Assembly (NCBI GenBank): GCA_022653695.1
Contig: JALCSW010000003.1
Coordinates: 47,056 to 111,055, forward strand
Length of the DNA: 64,000 nucleotides
Reading direction: 5' to 3'
Source of the DNA: Bacilli bacterium
GTDB lineage: Bacteria > Bacillota_I > Bacilli_A > RFN20 > CAG-826
In this document: positions 1-8,106 of the stretch, one piece after another
Layout of the letters: each line of letters starts with the position of its first letter
Numbering within the stretch: position 1 is the first letter of the stretch
Position numbers and translations under genes: made by a program
The notes under the pieces: generated by a model
The model's database searches: none
Told to the model about the DNA's origin: nothing
What the model saw: only the letters and a program-made list of their open reading frames with translations

Positions 1-24
1 GCGATTGGTTTATAGTATTGCTAC

Positions 25-101
25 GCCCCAATAGCGCAACTGGATAGAGTATCAGACTTCGAATCTGAGGGTTGCGGGTTCGACTCCTGCTTGGGGCGCC
101 A
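25..101 (+). tRNA. tRNA-Arg (anticodon TCG)
   Basis: A full cloverleaf can be folded by eye. The 7-bp acceptor is GCCCCAA/TTGGGGC, the discriminator is G, and CCA (99-101) is encoded. The anticodon loop CTTCGAA gives anticodon TCG, which reads CGA (Arg). The T-loop is TTCGACT. Confidence 0.93.
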
Positions 102-110
102 TATATGCAA

Positions 111-147
111 AGCGGCGGCGGCGTCAAACGTTGCCGCCTTTCCTTTT
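111..147 (+). terminator. Rho-independent terminator after tRNA-Arg
   Basis: A GC-rich inverted repeat (GGCGGC...GTTGCCGCC) is followed by a pyrimidine-rich TTTCCTTTT run, ten bases after the tRNA CCA. The next 190 bases (150-340) show no feature I recognise. Confidence 0.75.
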
Positions 148-343
148 GTCTTAAGCCGCCGCGGTTTTGCGGAAGGAAACCTCGGCCAATCGTTAGCGGT
201 TCAGCGACCGGGACGATTGGCGTTTTGACTCTTGAAGTCCCCATGATCGGTCAATCCGCCAAGAGGCCGAAAAACGTGATAGGCCCAAAAAAGTTGGTTA
301 TCGGGAGGCGGTTGAAAGATAATGATCAAGCAAGGAAGCCAAC

Positions 344-799
344 ATGGATTTTGAGAAGGAACTGAAAAGATTTCTGGACGATTACGGAAAAGGAAGGGCG
401 ATGGTTCTATCCTCATCGGACGGTTCGGTTGTCTCGTCGCGCATGGTCAGCGTCGTTCGGATGGGCGGCCGTTTTTGGTTTCAAACGGATAAGCGCTTCA
501 AAAAGTACAGGCAAATCAAATCCAACGGGAACGTTTCGCTGTGCATCGATGGCATTTCCATCGAGGGCACGGCCATAGAGGCAAAGGAGACAAGGCTCGT
601 CAAGCCGTTTTTAAATTCGTACAAAGCGGTATACCCCGGGTCTTTTGAGGAATACTCCAATCTGGATAATGAGGTGTTTTTTGAGGTGGTCCTCTCAAGG
701 ATTTACGTCTGGAAATACATAGAGGGAAGGGCCTATATCGAACTTTATGATGTTCAAAATTCCCTTTTCTCGTCGAACGAGTACCAAACCGGCAGGTAA
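344..799 (+). CDS. Pyridoxamine 5'-phosphate oxidase-family (FMN split-barrel) protein
   Basis: This 151-residue protein has the pattern of general stress protein 26-like PNPOx-fold flavoproteins. An N-terminal helix (MDFEKELKRFLDDYGKG) is followed by beta strands with SSRMVSVVRMGGRFWFQTDK and the KYRQIKSNGNVSLCIDG segment that is typical for FMN binding. Family members bind FMN or F420 or act as small-molecule reductases; the substrate here cannot be read. It stands alone downstream of tRNA-Arg, and a purine-rich AAGCAAGGAAG precedes the ATG. It is a single-domain cytosolic protein of normal length for the family. Confidence 0.8.
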   Translation: MDFEKELKRFLDDYGKGRAMVLSSSDGSVVSSRMVSVVRMGGRFWFQTDKRFKKYRQIKSNGNVSLCIDGISIEGTAIEAKETRLVKPFLNSYKAVYPGSFEEYSNLDNEVFFEVVLSRIYVWKYIEGRAYIELYDVQNSLFSSNEYQTGR

Positions 800-884
800 A
801 TTCAAAACCGTTCTTTGGCACGATGGAATCCGAACTTCATCCCCTTGGAGGCCTTTCGTGTTTTTAAGCCGCCCCATCGAATCA

Positions 885-890
885 TATAAT
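885..890 (+). promoter_or_regulatory. -10 box upstream of the GyrI/DUF3795 gene
   Basis: A perfect TATAAT lies 49 bases before the ATG at 940. A TTTTAA-like element lies about 20 bases upstream of it, and no clear consensus -35 is present. Confidence 0.5.
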
Positions 891-939
891 ATGGAAAAAG
901 GCGACGAGAATAGGAAAAAGGGAAGGGCGGACAAGGAAA

Positions 940-1824
940 ATGAAGTACGAAACCATACGGAAGAAAGCGTTCGCGGTCATCGGGAAAGAAGGCTCGACCG
1001 CGGATGGGGAAGGCTTTATCCCGAGACTCTACGAAGCCGCCGAGAAAGGCTTTGGCGAAATCGGATCATTCGTGAGGCGCAGCGAGGATGGGCTGCCCGA
1101 AGGAATGTATGGCCTCATGAGCGATTTCTCGCGTTCCTACAAACCATGGGAGGACCATTTTTCGAAGGGGCTTTATTTGGCTGGCTACGAGACGAACGGA
1201 CCCGTGGGAAACGCTCCGGAGGGCTGGGCGGTTTGGAACGTCAAGGCGCAAGATTATATCTTCGTAAGACTGGAAAAGGGCGACGAGTACGAAAAGGTCT
1301 TCAACGACTTCCTCGATTATTACATTCCGCTGGAAATGAAAACCCTAAGCGGGGCCGTTTTCGATTATTCCTTCGCCGGAAGCGGCGAGCGGTGCCTTCT
1401 TTTCCCGGTAAGGGAAGCCCACTACAAGAAGTTGGACGATCGTTCGAAAGCCCACCTGGCCCGGTGCGGCCTTCTGTGCTCCTATTGCTTTTTCTCCGCC
1501 TGCCCCGGCTGCGAAGAAGGCGACTGTCGGTGCGCGTATGGCTATTGGTGCCCCGATCATGTGTGCCCGAACGTGAAATGCGCGAAAGAAAAAGGCCTGG
1601 CTGGCTGCTACGCGTGCCCCGAGCTTGAGGGTTGCAAGTTTGGTCTCTACGCCACGGAGAACAAATCGGCCAAGGGATCCGCCCTTTTCGTCAAAAAGCA
1701 CGGGAAAGAGGAACTCGTTAAGGCGATTGAGGGAATGGTGGACGCCGGGCTCAATTGGAATAAGGCCGTCGAGGCGTGCCGGGATTTCCGCGAAGCCTGC
1801 GCTTTGCTGGAGAAATACCGCTAG
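940..1824 (+). CDS. GyrI-like effector-binding domain fused to Cys-rich DUF3795
   Basis: This 294-residue protein has two parts. Residues about 1-165 resemble the GyrI/AraC-type effector-binding (SOUL-like) fold: W/Y-rich, with LPEGMYGLMSDF and a C-terminal PVREAHYKKL strand. Residues about 170-240 are very cysteine-rich (CGLLCSYCFFSACPGCEEGDC..., CPDHVCPNVKCAKEKGLAGCYACPEL), matching the DUF3795 pattern of paired Cys that suggests metal binding. The tail (245-294) is helical. The role is unknown; ligand sensing coupled to a metal centre is a guess. It appears monocistronic with its own -10 box. Confidence 0.78.
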   Translation: MKYETIRKKAFAVIGKEGSTADGEGFIPRLYEAAEKGFGEIGSFVRRSEDGLPEGMYGLMSDFSRSYKPWEDHFSKGLYLAGYETNGPVGNAPEGWAVWNVKAQDYIFVRLEKGDEYEKVFNDFLDYYIPLEMKTLSGAVFDYSFAGSGERCLLFPVREAHYKKLDDRSKAHLARCGLLCSYCFFSACPGCEEGDCRCAYGYWCPDHVCPNVKCAKEKGLAGCYACPELEGCKFGLYATENKSAKGSALFVKKHGKEELVKAIEGMVDAGLNWNKAVEACRDFREACALLEKYR

Positions 1825-1867
1825 TTTGGCCTTGTCGCTTCCAAGACCCCGGTTCCGCGGAAACGGT

Positions 1868-2455
1868 TTATTGTTCGCTCACGACGTCGTGATCGCCGTG
1901 TTTCCTCTTTTTCCAACGCGGGGAGCGGTGGAAGGCCAGAATGAGAATCAGCTCGATGAGACCTTCCAAAAGCAAAGAGGCGCCGACGAAGGTGGTGACG
2001 AGACGGAAGGAATCGCCCCCGATGACGTCAACCGCGAAGACGGCGACGCCCCCGATGAGAAAGAGGATCCCGGCGACGAGGTCGATCCACCAGTCCTTGG
2101 ATTTTAGATCCTTGAGCGCGATCGAGTAGTTTATTTCGCGAATCCCGGAATAGATGAGGTATATCGCCGCGGCTATCGCGATGAGGTAAAGGTAAATCCC
2201 CGGGTCGGCGACGATCCAAGCGCCAAGGGCCGCCAAAACGATCGCGGGCACGATAAGGAACGGATCGAAGAGGCCAAACGAGAAAAAGGCGGCGAGGCCA
2301 TAGAGGCAGCCTATCGCGATGAGAACGCTTCCGGAGGCGATGGCGAAGACGTTCGCGGCGAGGCGGTAGAAGCAAATGGCGAGGATTCCGACGACGATGA
2401 GAACGACGGCGTTCGCAATCCCCCTCGCGCGGTCGTTTTTGATGATTTTTTCCAT
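1868..2455 (-). CDS. HdeD-family (DUF308) membrane protein
   Basis: I prefer a 195-residue protein starting at MEKIIKND because AGAGGG lies 8 bases upstream; a longer in-frame start exists at 2518. It shows about six closely spaced hydrophobic helices (ANAVVLIVVGILAICFY, SVLIAIGCLYGLAAF, VPAIVLAALGAWIV, YLIAIAAAIYLIYSG, WWIDLVAGILFLIGG, VTTFVGASLLLEGL) with an internal-repeat look, as in the DUF308/HdeD family of small inner-membrane proteins. The C terminus is His/Lys-rich and cytosolic. Its function is not established. It converges on the gene ending at 1824. Confidence 0.8.
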   Translation of the reverse strand: MEKIIKNDRARGIANAVVLIVVGILAICFYRLAANVFAIASGSVLIAIGCLYGLAAFFSFGLFDPFLIVPAIVLAALGAWIVADPGIYLYLIAIAAAIYLIYSGIREINYSIALKDLKSKDWWIDLVAGILFLIGGVAVFAVDVIGGDSFRLVTTFVGASLLLEGLIELILILAFHRSPRWKKRKHGDHDVVSEQ

Positions 2456-2685
2456 GGTGTTTCCCTCTTTCCCTTCCCTATTATTGATAGCAGGATTCCG
2501 CAGGTTTTCCAACCCCATCGCATCCCTGGGCGCAAGATTTGGCCCCCGCGAGGGCGCCTATCCGCTAAAAGTATAAAAATACCGCTTTTTATCGATTTAC
2601 CGAAATAGTCACTCCTCATCAAAACTTTTCGGTCTTCGCGGCGGTTTTGGCCGGCCATCCCTGTCTTTTAAACCCGGGTCGGTTG

Positions 2686-2691
2686 GTTATA
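2686..2691 (+). promoter_or_regulatory. -10 box of the rnf operon
   Basis: TATAAT in the context GGTTGGTTATAATAG lies about 55 bases before the rnfC start. No strong -35 is seen. Confidence 0.55.
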
Positions 2692-2744
2692 ATAGTCCCC
2701 GTAGGCGTTTCACGCGCGCATTCGAGGGGACGCAGGGTGGGTTT

Positions 2745-4055
2745 ATGATTGCAAAAGCGAGACATATCGAAGACACCAAGCGGCTTTTGGGGCTATTGCC
2801 GACTATCATGGTCGCTCCTCCGGAGTATCTTTTCCTCGCCACGAACAACACCCGTTGCTTCGCTTACGATCTTTTCGTCAAACCCGGCGACCACGTGAAT
2901 TGCTGCCAGATGATCGGCATGCGCCACGGACCGTTCTTCGAGCAACCGATCCATTCGACCTGCTCCGGCGTTTATGAGGGCCTTGAGACCCATTATCACC
3001 GTTCGGGGAAGCTGATCTCCTTCATCAAACTGCACAACGATTTCAAGGACGATATGGACCCCATGGTCAAGGAACGGAGCGACGAGGAGATTTCCAAACT
3101 GACGAAGGCCGACGTCACCGAGATCCTGAAAAACTGCGCCTCGGTCGGCTTGGGCGGGAGTTCGTTCCCGACCTATATCAAAATGCAGACCGACAAACCG
3201 ATAAAGACCATCCTCGTCAACGGCATCGAATGCGAGCCCTATATCACCGCCGACCACCGTCTCATGATCGAGGAGAGCGGCTATCTCATCAAGGGCATCA
3301 AAATCCTCCAGCGGGTTTTCCATTGCCATGACGCCCGCATATGCGTCAAGGCCAAGTACCATGACCTTCGCAAACTCTACGAAGCCCTTCTTTCCCGCGA
3401 GGAGGGGAGCGGAATCACCCTATCCGTCGTCGGAAATTTCTATCCCCAGGGCTGGGAAGTCGCGATGATCAAGTCGGCGACCGGGGTCAAGGTGCCGCAC
3501 GGTCACCTTCCGAGCGAATATGGCATCGTCAACTTCAACGTCTCGACCGTGGCCGGAATCTACGAGAACGTCAAATTCAACAAGCCGGTCATAGAGCGGA
3601 ACATCTCCGTCACGGGGGATGGGGTCAAGGAACCGGGCAATTTCCGGATCCGCGTCGGAACGCCGATCAAATCCCTGATCGAGGCTTGCGAAGGCTACAA
3701 GGACCCCTCCAAGCCCAAGACATTCATCTTGGGGGGTCCGATGATGGGCGCCTCTCTCCCCAGCGACGACTGCATCGTAACCAAAACCGTCACCTCGATC
3801 CTCGTTTTCAACAAAGAGGAATACAGGGAAGAGCCCTGCATTCGCTGCGGGAGTTGCGTCCTTTCGTGCCCTGAGCATCTCGAACCCGTCATGATCATGA
3901 ACGCCATGAAGGCCCTGCCGATCGACAAGGAACGCGTCAAGGCCCTCAATCCGCTCAACTGCATCGAGTGCGGGCTCTGCACCTATTGCTGCACCTCGAG
4001 GATTCCGGTCCTCGATTACGTTAAGCGGGCCAAGCTCGTCGCGAGGATGAAATAG
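2745..4055 (+). CDS. rnfC: Rnf complex subunit RnfC
   Basis: This 436-residue peripheral subunit of the Rnf ion-translocating ferredoxin:NAD+ oxidoreductase handles NADH/FMN on the cytosolic face. The sequence shows the Complex1-51K-like segment (VGLGGSSFPTYIKM near 133 and NGIECEPYITADHRLM near 158) and two C-terminal [4Fe-4S] motifs, CIRCGSCVLSCP (from about 365) and CIECGLCTYCC (from about 406). The start is supported by a GGGTGGG purine stretch. It is the first gene of rnfC-D-G-E-A-x-B, and rnfD follows after 4 bases. Confidence 0.95.
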   Translation: MIAKARHIEDTKRLLGLLPTIMVAPPEYLFLATNNTRCFAYDLFVKPGDHVNCCQMIGMRHGPFFEQPIHSTCSGVYEGLETHYHRSGKLISFIKLHNDFKDDMDPMVKERSDEEISKLTKADVTEILKNCASVGLGGSSFPTYIKMQTDKPIKTILVNGIECEPYITADHRLMIEESGYLIKGIKILQRVFHCHDARICVKAKYHDLRKLYEALLSREEGSGITLSVVGNFYPQGWEVAMIKSATGVKVPHGHLPSEYGIVNFNVSTVAGIYENVKFNKPVIERNISVTGDGVKEPGNFRIRVGTPIKSLIEACEGYKDPSKPKTFILGGPMMGASLPSDDCIVTKTVTSILVFNKEEYREEPCIRCGSCVLSCPEHLEPVMIMNAMKALPIDKERVKALNPLNCIECGLCTYCCTSRIPVLDYVKRAKLVARMK

Positions 4056-4059
4056 GATT

Positions 4060-5226
4060 ATGGTCATCGTCAAGGAAAACTCGCCCCATCTGCGGCGGAA
4101 AGCCACTTTGTGGCAGATGCTGCTCGACGTCCTGATCGCCCTTTCGCCGGTCGTTGTTTTCGCGCTCGTCGAATACACATGGCGCGCGGCCGTCAACATC
4201 CTTCTCTCCGTTTCCGTCATGGTCGCGGCCGAAGCGGTGGCCGTCCTCATCAAGAATCGGGGGCCCAAGGACGGCGCCAAACATTCCCTCAAAGAGAGGC
4301 TCGCCTTCGCCTTTAAGGGTTATTCCATCAACAATTTCCTGGCCCCGTGCGTCTCGGGCCTCATCTTCGCGCTGATCATTCCGGCTAGGGAAACCAATCC
4401 GGCCGGCTTCATCTATTTCGTCATCGTCGTCGGTGCCCTCTTCGGCATCGTCGTCGGCAAGCTCGTCTTCGGCGGCACGGGCTACAACATCTTCAACCCG
4501 GCCGCGGTGGGCCTCATCTTCGTCAAACTTTGCTTCCAAAGCAGTTTCTCGGGGCCTTGGTACGTCGGGGCCTATGGCAGTGTCTCCGCCGGCGGCACGA
4601 TTCTGCACGTCTCCTCGAATTTCGAGACGGTTTTCTCCTCGGGTTACGGCTTCTCCGACATGTTCTTCGGCCTCATCCCCGGAACGATGGGCGAAACGTG
4701 CAAACTCGCCATTTTGCTCGGCTTGGCTTATCTTCTCATCCGGCGCGAGATCGACTGGCGCGTCGTCGTCGGTTTTTTGGGAACTTTCCTCTTTATGCTG
4801 TCTTTGGGCGGGCTCGTTCCGCTCATCAAGGGCGTTGAGGGTTTTGATTTCGGCTCTTTCATCCTGACTCAGCTTTTGTCGGGAGGCGTCCTCTTTGGGG
4901 TGACGTTCATGCTCACCGACCCCGTGACGATGCCGATCACGAGCCCCTCCCGCCTCCTTTATGGAATGATCGCCGCGGTCTGCGTGGTCTTCATCCGCAT
5001 GTTCGGGGGCTACGCCGAAGGCATGGCGTTCTCGATCCTCATCGTCAACATGATCGCCCCGGTCCTTGACCACTACAAATGGAGCCAAAGCCGTTTCACC
5101 CTCAAGAACGTTCTGCCTTTAGTGATCGTTCCGGTCGTGGCCACGGCCATTTTGGTGTGGGCCCTCGCCGATCGCCTGCCTCTAGCAAGCGCTTTCGCCT
5201 CGTTTGAAGAAGGGTTCCTCTTATGA
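4060..5226 (+). CDS. rnfD: Rnf complex membrane subunit RnfD
   Basis: This 388-residue polytopic protein is homologous to RnfD/NqrB. Visible family hallmarks are the first hydrophobic helix after the charged N-terminus, NNFLAPCVSGLIFALIIP, GTGYNIFNPAAVGLIF, GTMGETCKLAILLG and the C-terminal FMLTDPVTMPITSP. The region where RnfD usually carries its covalent FMN threonine reads SAGGTIL (about 177-183) instead of SGAT, so the threonine seems kept in a variant motif. It probably forms part of the Na+/H+ path. It overlaps rnfG by 4 bp. Confidence 0.95.
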   Translation: MVIVKENSPHLRRKATLWQMLLDVLIALSPVVVFALVEYTWRAAVNILLSVSVMVAAEAVAVLIKNRGPKDGAKHSLKERLAFAFKGYSINNFLAPCVSGLIFALIIPARETNPAGFIYFVIVVGALFGIVVGKLVFGGTGYNIFNPAAVGLIFVKLCFQSSFSGPWYVGAYGSVSAGGTILHVSSNFETVFSSGYGFSDMFFGLIPGTMGETCKLAILLGLAYLLIRREIDWRVVVGFLGTFLFMLSLGGLVPLIKGVEGFDFGSFILTQLLSGGVLFGVTFMLTDPVTMPITSPSRLLYGMIAAVCVVFIRMFGGYAEGMAFSILIVNMIAPVLDHYKWSQSRFTLKNVLPLVIVPVVATAILVWALADRLPLASAFASFEEGFLL

Positions 5227-5771
5227 GCCCCTCAGCGAGGAAATACCTTAGGGTCGGGGCTATCCTATGCGCCATCGGGGCTTCAAGCGCCGCCCTTATC
5301 ACGTGCGTGAACGTCTTCACGGCCCCCGCCATCGCCGCCCATGAGGCGGAAAAGAAGGAAGCGGGCCTCAAGGTCGTCTACGAGGCGACCGACCATTACG
5401 ACGCCGACGTGGCCGTCGATGGCGAATACGTGAGCGCCTATAACGTCTGCTACGACGCCGATAACAACGAGCTTGGCTACGTGTTCACGGCTTCGGGGTC
5501 CTCGGGCGTCGTCAAGACCACCAAGATCCTGGTCGGGGTTTCCGGAGAGGCCGTTTCGCCCGTTTTGGGCAAAGTGTATTTCATCGCCAACGGCGCCACG
5601 GGCGCCTATGGGATCAAGGTCGAGAACAATTACGTCGACCCTTATAACGGCGATCCAAGCGAGGCGACCCTCGACAACGTGACGTGCGGGGCCACCGTGG
5701 CGGCCACGCTCATCAGGTCCATGGTCAAGGAAGCCGAGTCGAGTTACGTCAGCGCGAAAGGAGGGGCTTAA
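5223..5771 (+). CDS. rnfG: Rnf complex flavoprotein RnfG
   Basis: This 182-residue protein has one N-terminal membrane anchor (VGAILCAIGASSAALITCV) and an extracytoplasmic FMN-binding domain. The flavinylation motif near residues 155-158 reads CGAT rather than (S/T)GAT, and the threonine acceptor is conserved. A matching VxxTCGATVAAT context supports RnfG/NqrC. A flavin transferase (ApbE) is expected to modify it, but none is encoded in the window. It starts inside the end of rnfD (ATGA). Confidence 0.93.
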   Translation: MSPSARKYLRVGAILCAIGASSAALITCVNVFTAPAIAAHEAEKKEAGLKVVYEATDHYDADVAVDGEYVSAYNVCYDADNNELGYVFTASGSSGVVKTTKILVGVSGEAVSPVLGKVYFIANGATGAYGIKVENNYVDPYNGDPSEATLDNVTCGATVAATLIRSMVKEAESSYVSAKGGA

Positions 5772-5772
5772 T

Positions 5773-6567
5773 ATGGACGCCATCGCGAGAAAACGCCACC
5801 ACGAGTCTTTCGTTTCCGGCATCATCAGGGAAAACCCGCTTTTCGTGGCCGTTTTGGGCATGTGCCCGGCCCTGGCCGTCACCACGACCCTCGAGGCCGC
5901 GATCGGCATGGGTTTCCTCTTCAGTTTCGTCCTCATTTGCTCGAACGTCCTTATCAGCGCCCTCCGCAAAGTGATCCCGGAGGAAATCGAGACGCCGGCC
6001 TATATCGTCGTCGTCGCCACCTTCGTCACCATCGTCAAAATGCTGTGCGAGGCCTATCTCCCCAATCTTTACGAGACGCTGGGCGTCTTCTTAGCCCTCA
6101 TCGTCGTCAACTGCATCGTGCTGGGCCGGGCGGAGGCTTTCGCCAACAAGAACACGGTCCTCGACAGTTTCCTCGACGGATGCGGAAACGGGATCGGCTA
6201 TACGCTTGGGCTCATCGCGATCGCCTTCTGCCGCGAGGTCCTCGGCACTGGAATGATCACTTTCGGCGACATCTTCACCTTCCTCAAGGTCAACGGGGAG
6301 TCGGTCCATCTTTATCTTCTGAAGGGACCGAGTTGGGATTATTCCCTGTATCTGTTCACGACGCCGGCCGGCGGCTTCATCGTCTTCGGCCTCATCATGG
6401 GTTTCATCGCCTATCGCGCCAACAAGAAAAAGGATAGGGCCGCCGCCGAACGGCGCGCCAAAGCCTTCGCCGCGGCGGAAGCCAAGCCAACGGGACCGCT
6501 TTCCGGCGCGACTAAGCCCGTCTCCCCCACGAAGGCGGCGCCGATTAAGGAAGGAGGGGCCGAGTGA
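5773..6567 (+). CDS. rnfE: Rnf complex membrane subunit RnfE
   Basis: This 264-residue membrane protein has the RnfE/NqrD signatures: GIIRENPLFVAVLGMCPALAVTTTLEAAIGMG at the N-terminus, ETPAYIVVVATFVTIVKM, and LIVVNCIVLGRAEAFA followed by SFLDGCGNGIGYTLGLI. The C-terminal 45 residues form an Ala/Lys/Pro-rich soluble tail longer than in typical RnfE. RnfE and RnfA form the inverted-repeat pair of the complex, and the next gene overlaps by 4 bp. Confidence 0.95.
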   Translation: MDAIARKRHHESFVSGIIRENPLFVAVLGMCPALAVTTTLEAAIGMGFLFSFVLICSNVLISALRKVIPEEIETPAYIVVVATFVTIVKMLCEAYLPNLYETLGVFLALIVVNCIVLGRAEAFANKNTVLDSFLDGCGNGIGYTLGLIAIAFCREVLGTGMITFGDIFTFLKVNGESVHLYLLKGPSWDYSLYLFTTPAGGFIVFGLIMGFIAYRANKKKDRAAAERRAKAFAAAEAKPTGPLSGATKPVSPTKAAPIKEGGAE

Positions 6568-7157
6568 TGTACGCCTATTTCATTTCGTTTTTGCTCTCAA
6601 TCGTGAGCTACATGCTCGTCGACAACGTCGTTTTGTCGCGTTTTTACGGCATTTGCAGCTTCGTCGGCGTCGGCAACAAGGTCAAGTCCGCCTTCTCGAT
6701 GGGGCTGGCCGTCGTCTTCGTCATCGTCTTGGCGACCCTCATTTGCTACCCGATCTACTATTACGTCCTCGTGCCGGCCGCGCTTCCCTTCATGGACACG
6801 GTCGTCTACATCCTCGTCATCGCCAGCTTGGTCCAAGTGGTGGGCCTCTTCATCAAGAAATACTCGCCCTCGCTTTATAAGACCTTAGGCATCTACCTTC
6901 CTCTTATCACCACCAATTGCGCCGTTTTGGGCGTCGTGACGGAGAACACCAACAGCGGGCTCGATTTCGGGATGTCGATGGCCAACGCCCTCGGCACCTC
7001 GGTAGGCTATCTTCTGATGATCGTCGTCTTCGCGTGCATAAGGGTGCGCTTGGAGTCCTACAAGGCCCCGCGCGCCATGAAAGGGCTCCCTTTGGCGCTC
7101 GTGACGGCCGGCATTATGGCCATGGCCATCATGGGTCTGACGGGACTGGGGCAATAA
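6564..7157 (+). CDS. rnfA: Rnf complex membrane subunit RnfA
   Basis: This 197-residue protein has six predicted helices. Family-diagnostic stretches are DNVVLSRFYGICSFVGVGNK, VVGLFIKKYSPSLYKTLGIYLPLITTNCAVLGV and ANALGTSVGYLLMIVVFA. Each half carries the cysteine (GICSF, TTNCAVL) that, in RnfA/RnfE homologues, contributes to an intramembrane Fe-S centre; that role is known for the family and not visible here. One base separates it from the next gene. Confidence 0.95.
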   Translation: MMYAYFISFLLSIVSYMLVDNVVLSRFYGICSFVGVGNKVKSAFSMGLAVVFVIVLATLICYPIYYYVLVPAALPFMDTVVYILVIASLVQVVGLFIKKYSPSLYKTLGIYLPLITTNCAVLGVVTENTNSGLDFGMSMANALGTSVGYLLMIVVFACIRVRLESYKAPRAMKGLPLALVTAGIMAMAIMGLTGLGQ

Positions 7158-7158
7158 G

Positions 7159-7395
7159 ATGGCTCTCTTGTCCCAAGGCGCCGCCATCGGCCTCACGATC
7201 GGCATCATCGCCTTTTTGCTCGTCGTCTTCTTCGTGAGCTTCCTCGTCTATCGGAAAACCCCCGCGCCGAAAGGCTGCGAACGGATTAGGCCCGACGAAG
7301 GGGCCTGCAAAGGCTGCTCTCAGGTGGGTTGCGACCTCTATGGCGAATATCATAAGGGCGACAAAGACGACGGCAAGAAGGAGGAAAAGAAATAA
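7159..7395 (+). CDS. Small Cys-rich membrane protein inserted between rnfA and rnfB
   Basis: This 78-residue protein has one N-terminal transmembrane helix (IGLTIGIIAFLLVVFFVSFLVY). A short soluble part with four cysteines follows (GCERIRPDEGACKGCSQVGCDLY) and then a Lys/Asp/Glu tail. The Cys pattern loosely resembles FeoB-associated Cys-rich membrane proteins. Its place inside the rnf operon, with a 1-bp gap to rnfA and a 1-bp overlap with rnfB, suggests an accessory redox or metal-binding subunit. That is inference; I do not recognise it as a described Rnf subunit. Confidence 0.7.
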   Translation: MALLSQGAAIGLTIGIIAFLLVVFFVSFLVYRKTPAPKGCERIRPDEGACKGCSQVGCDLYGEYHKGDKDDGKKEEKK

Positions 7396-7718
7396 TGTAC
7401 TGGTATATCCTTTATGGGGTTCTTGTCCTGGCGGGGCTCGGTTTTTTGCTTGGGGTTTTCGTGACCTGGGCCGCCAAAGTCTTCCGCGTCGAGGAGGATC
7501 CGCGCATCGCCGAAGTCGAGAAACTGTTGCCCAACGCCAACTGCGGGGCTTGTGGCTTTCCGGGTTGCCACGCCATGGCGGAAGCCCTCGTCAAAGGCGA
7601 GGTCACCAAGGTTTCCTCCTGCAAGGCCGGGAAGAAAGAGAAGAACTACGACCCCATCATCGCTTACCTAAGCGCTCACCCGGGCAAGGACGGGAAAACC
7701 AACGTCCCGACCCTCTAG
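7395..7718 (+). CDS. rnfB: Rnf complex subunit RnfB, short form
   Basis: This 107-residue protein has one N-terminal helix (ILYGVLVLAGLGFLLGVFVTWAA). A single RnfB-type [4Fe-4S] domain follows, with C50-x2-C53-x4-C58 (NCGACGFPGCHAMAEALVKG) and C76. Usual RnfB proteins are longer and carry additional ferredoxin-like 2x[4Fe-4S] modules that receive electrons from ferredoxin. Here the protein ends after about 30 further residues and the reading frame stops cleanly at TAG. It is the last gene of the operon. Either this lineage uses a minimal RnfB or the 3' part was lost. Confidence 0.88.
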   Translation: MYWYILYGVLVLAGLGFLLGVFVTWAAKVFRVEEDPRIAEVEKLLPNANCGACGFPGCHAMAEALVKGEVTKVSSCKAGKKEKNYDPIIAYLSAHPGKDGKTNVPTL

Positions 7719-7738
7719 GGGCAAAACGAGAAATCCTA

Positions 7739-7767
7739 TTGAGTGTCGCGATGGCGATGCGTATAAT
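7739..7767 (+). promoter_or_regulatory. Promoter of the tRNA-Ala/tRNA-Met pair
   Basis: TTGAGT (7739-7744), a 17-bp spacer and a perfect TATAAT (7762-7767) lie 25 bases upstream of the tRNA-Ala 5' end. Confidence 0.85.
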
Positions 7768-7792
7768 AAACCCGCTGTCCACGGACAGAGAT

Positions 7793-7868
7793 GGGGCTTT
7801 AGCTCAGCTGGGAGAGCGCGTCCTTTGCAAGGATGAGGTCAGGGGTTCGAACCCCCTAAGTTCCACCA
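7793..7868 (+). tRNA. tRNA-Ala (anticodon TGC)
   Basis: The acceptor GGGGCTT/AAGTTCC contains two G-U pairs, the D-arm is AGCTCAGCTGGGAGAGC, and the anticodon loop TTTGCAA gives TGC. The T-loop is TTCGAAC, the discriminator is A and CCA is encoded. Confidence 0.95.
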
Positions 7869-7881
7869 ATAGACACCATTT

Positions 7882-7958
7882 GGCTGAGTAGCCCAGCTGG
7901 TTAGAGCAGCCGGCTCATACCCGGCATGTCGAGGGTTCGAATCCCCCCTCAGCCACCA
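7882..7958 (+). tRNA. tRNA-Met (anticodon CAT), integration target
   Basis: The acceptor GGCTGAG/CTCAGCC is fully paired, the anticodon loop is CTCATAC, and CCA is encoded. A paired position 1-72 shows it is not the initiator, so it is elongator tRNA-Met (or, less likely, a lysidine-modified Ile2 tRNA; a separate tRNA-Ile(UAU) exists at 16096). Its last 16 bases plus one more are repeated at 9770-9786, marking it as an attachment site. Confidence 0.94.
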
Positions 7959-7959
7959 A
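7943..7959 (+). repeat. 17-bp direct repeat, left copy (attL-like, tRNA-Met 3' end)
   Basis: The sequence CCCCCCTCAGCCACCAA covers the end of the tRNA-Met T-stem, the acceptor strand and CCA. An identical copy lies at 9770-9786. A duplicated tRNA 3' end is the classic product of integration by a tyrosine recombinase. Confidence 0.8.
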
Positions 7960-7970
7960 CATGTTTACAA

Positions 7971-8008
7971 AGGTCCCAAATCCTTTGATGGAATTGGGCC
8001 TTTTTCGT
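7971..8008 (+). terminator. Terminator after tRNA-Met
   Basis: GGTCCCAAAT ... AATTGGGCC followed by TTTTTCGTTTT forms a bulged hairpin with a U-run just past the tRNA. Confidence 0.75.
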
Positions 8009-8106
8009 TTTCATCGAAACTCCCATACCACCTCTAAACCACCAATTTTAAGCGTTTTTGGTTTTCGAAGAATACCCAGGGACAAGTGCAAACTAATGCA
8101 GACTGG

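Noticed and set aside
4021..5088. Minus-strand open frame (355 codons) opposite rnfD
   Set aside because: Same antisense effect; the charged D/E/R/H-rich product matches no family and rnfD is clear.
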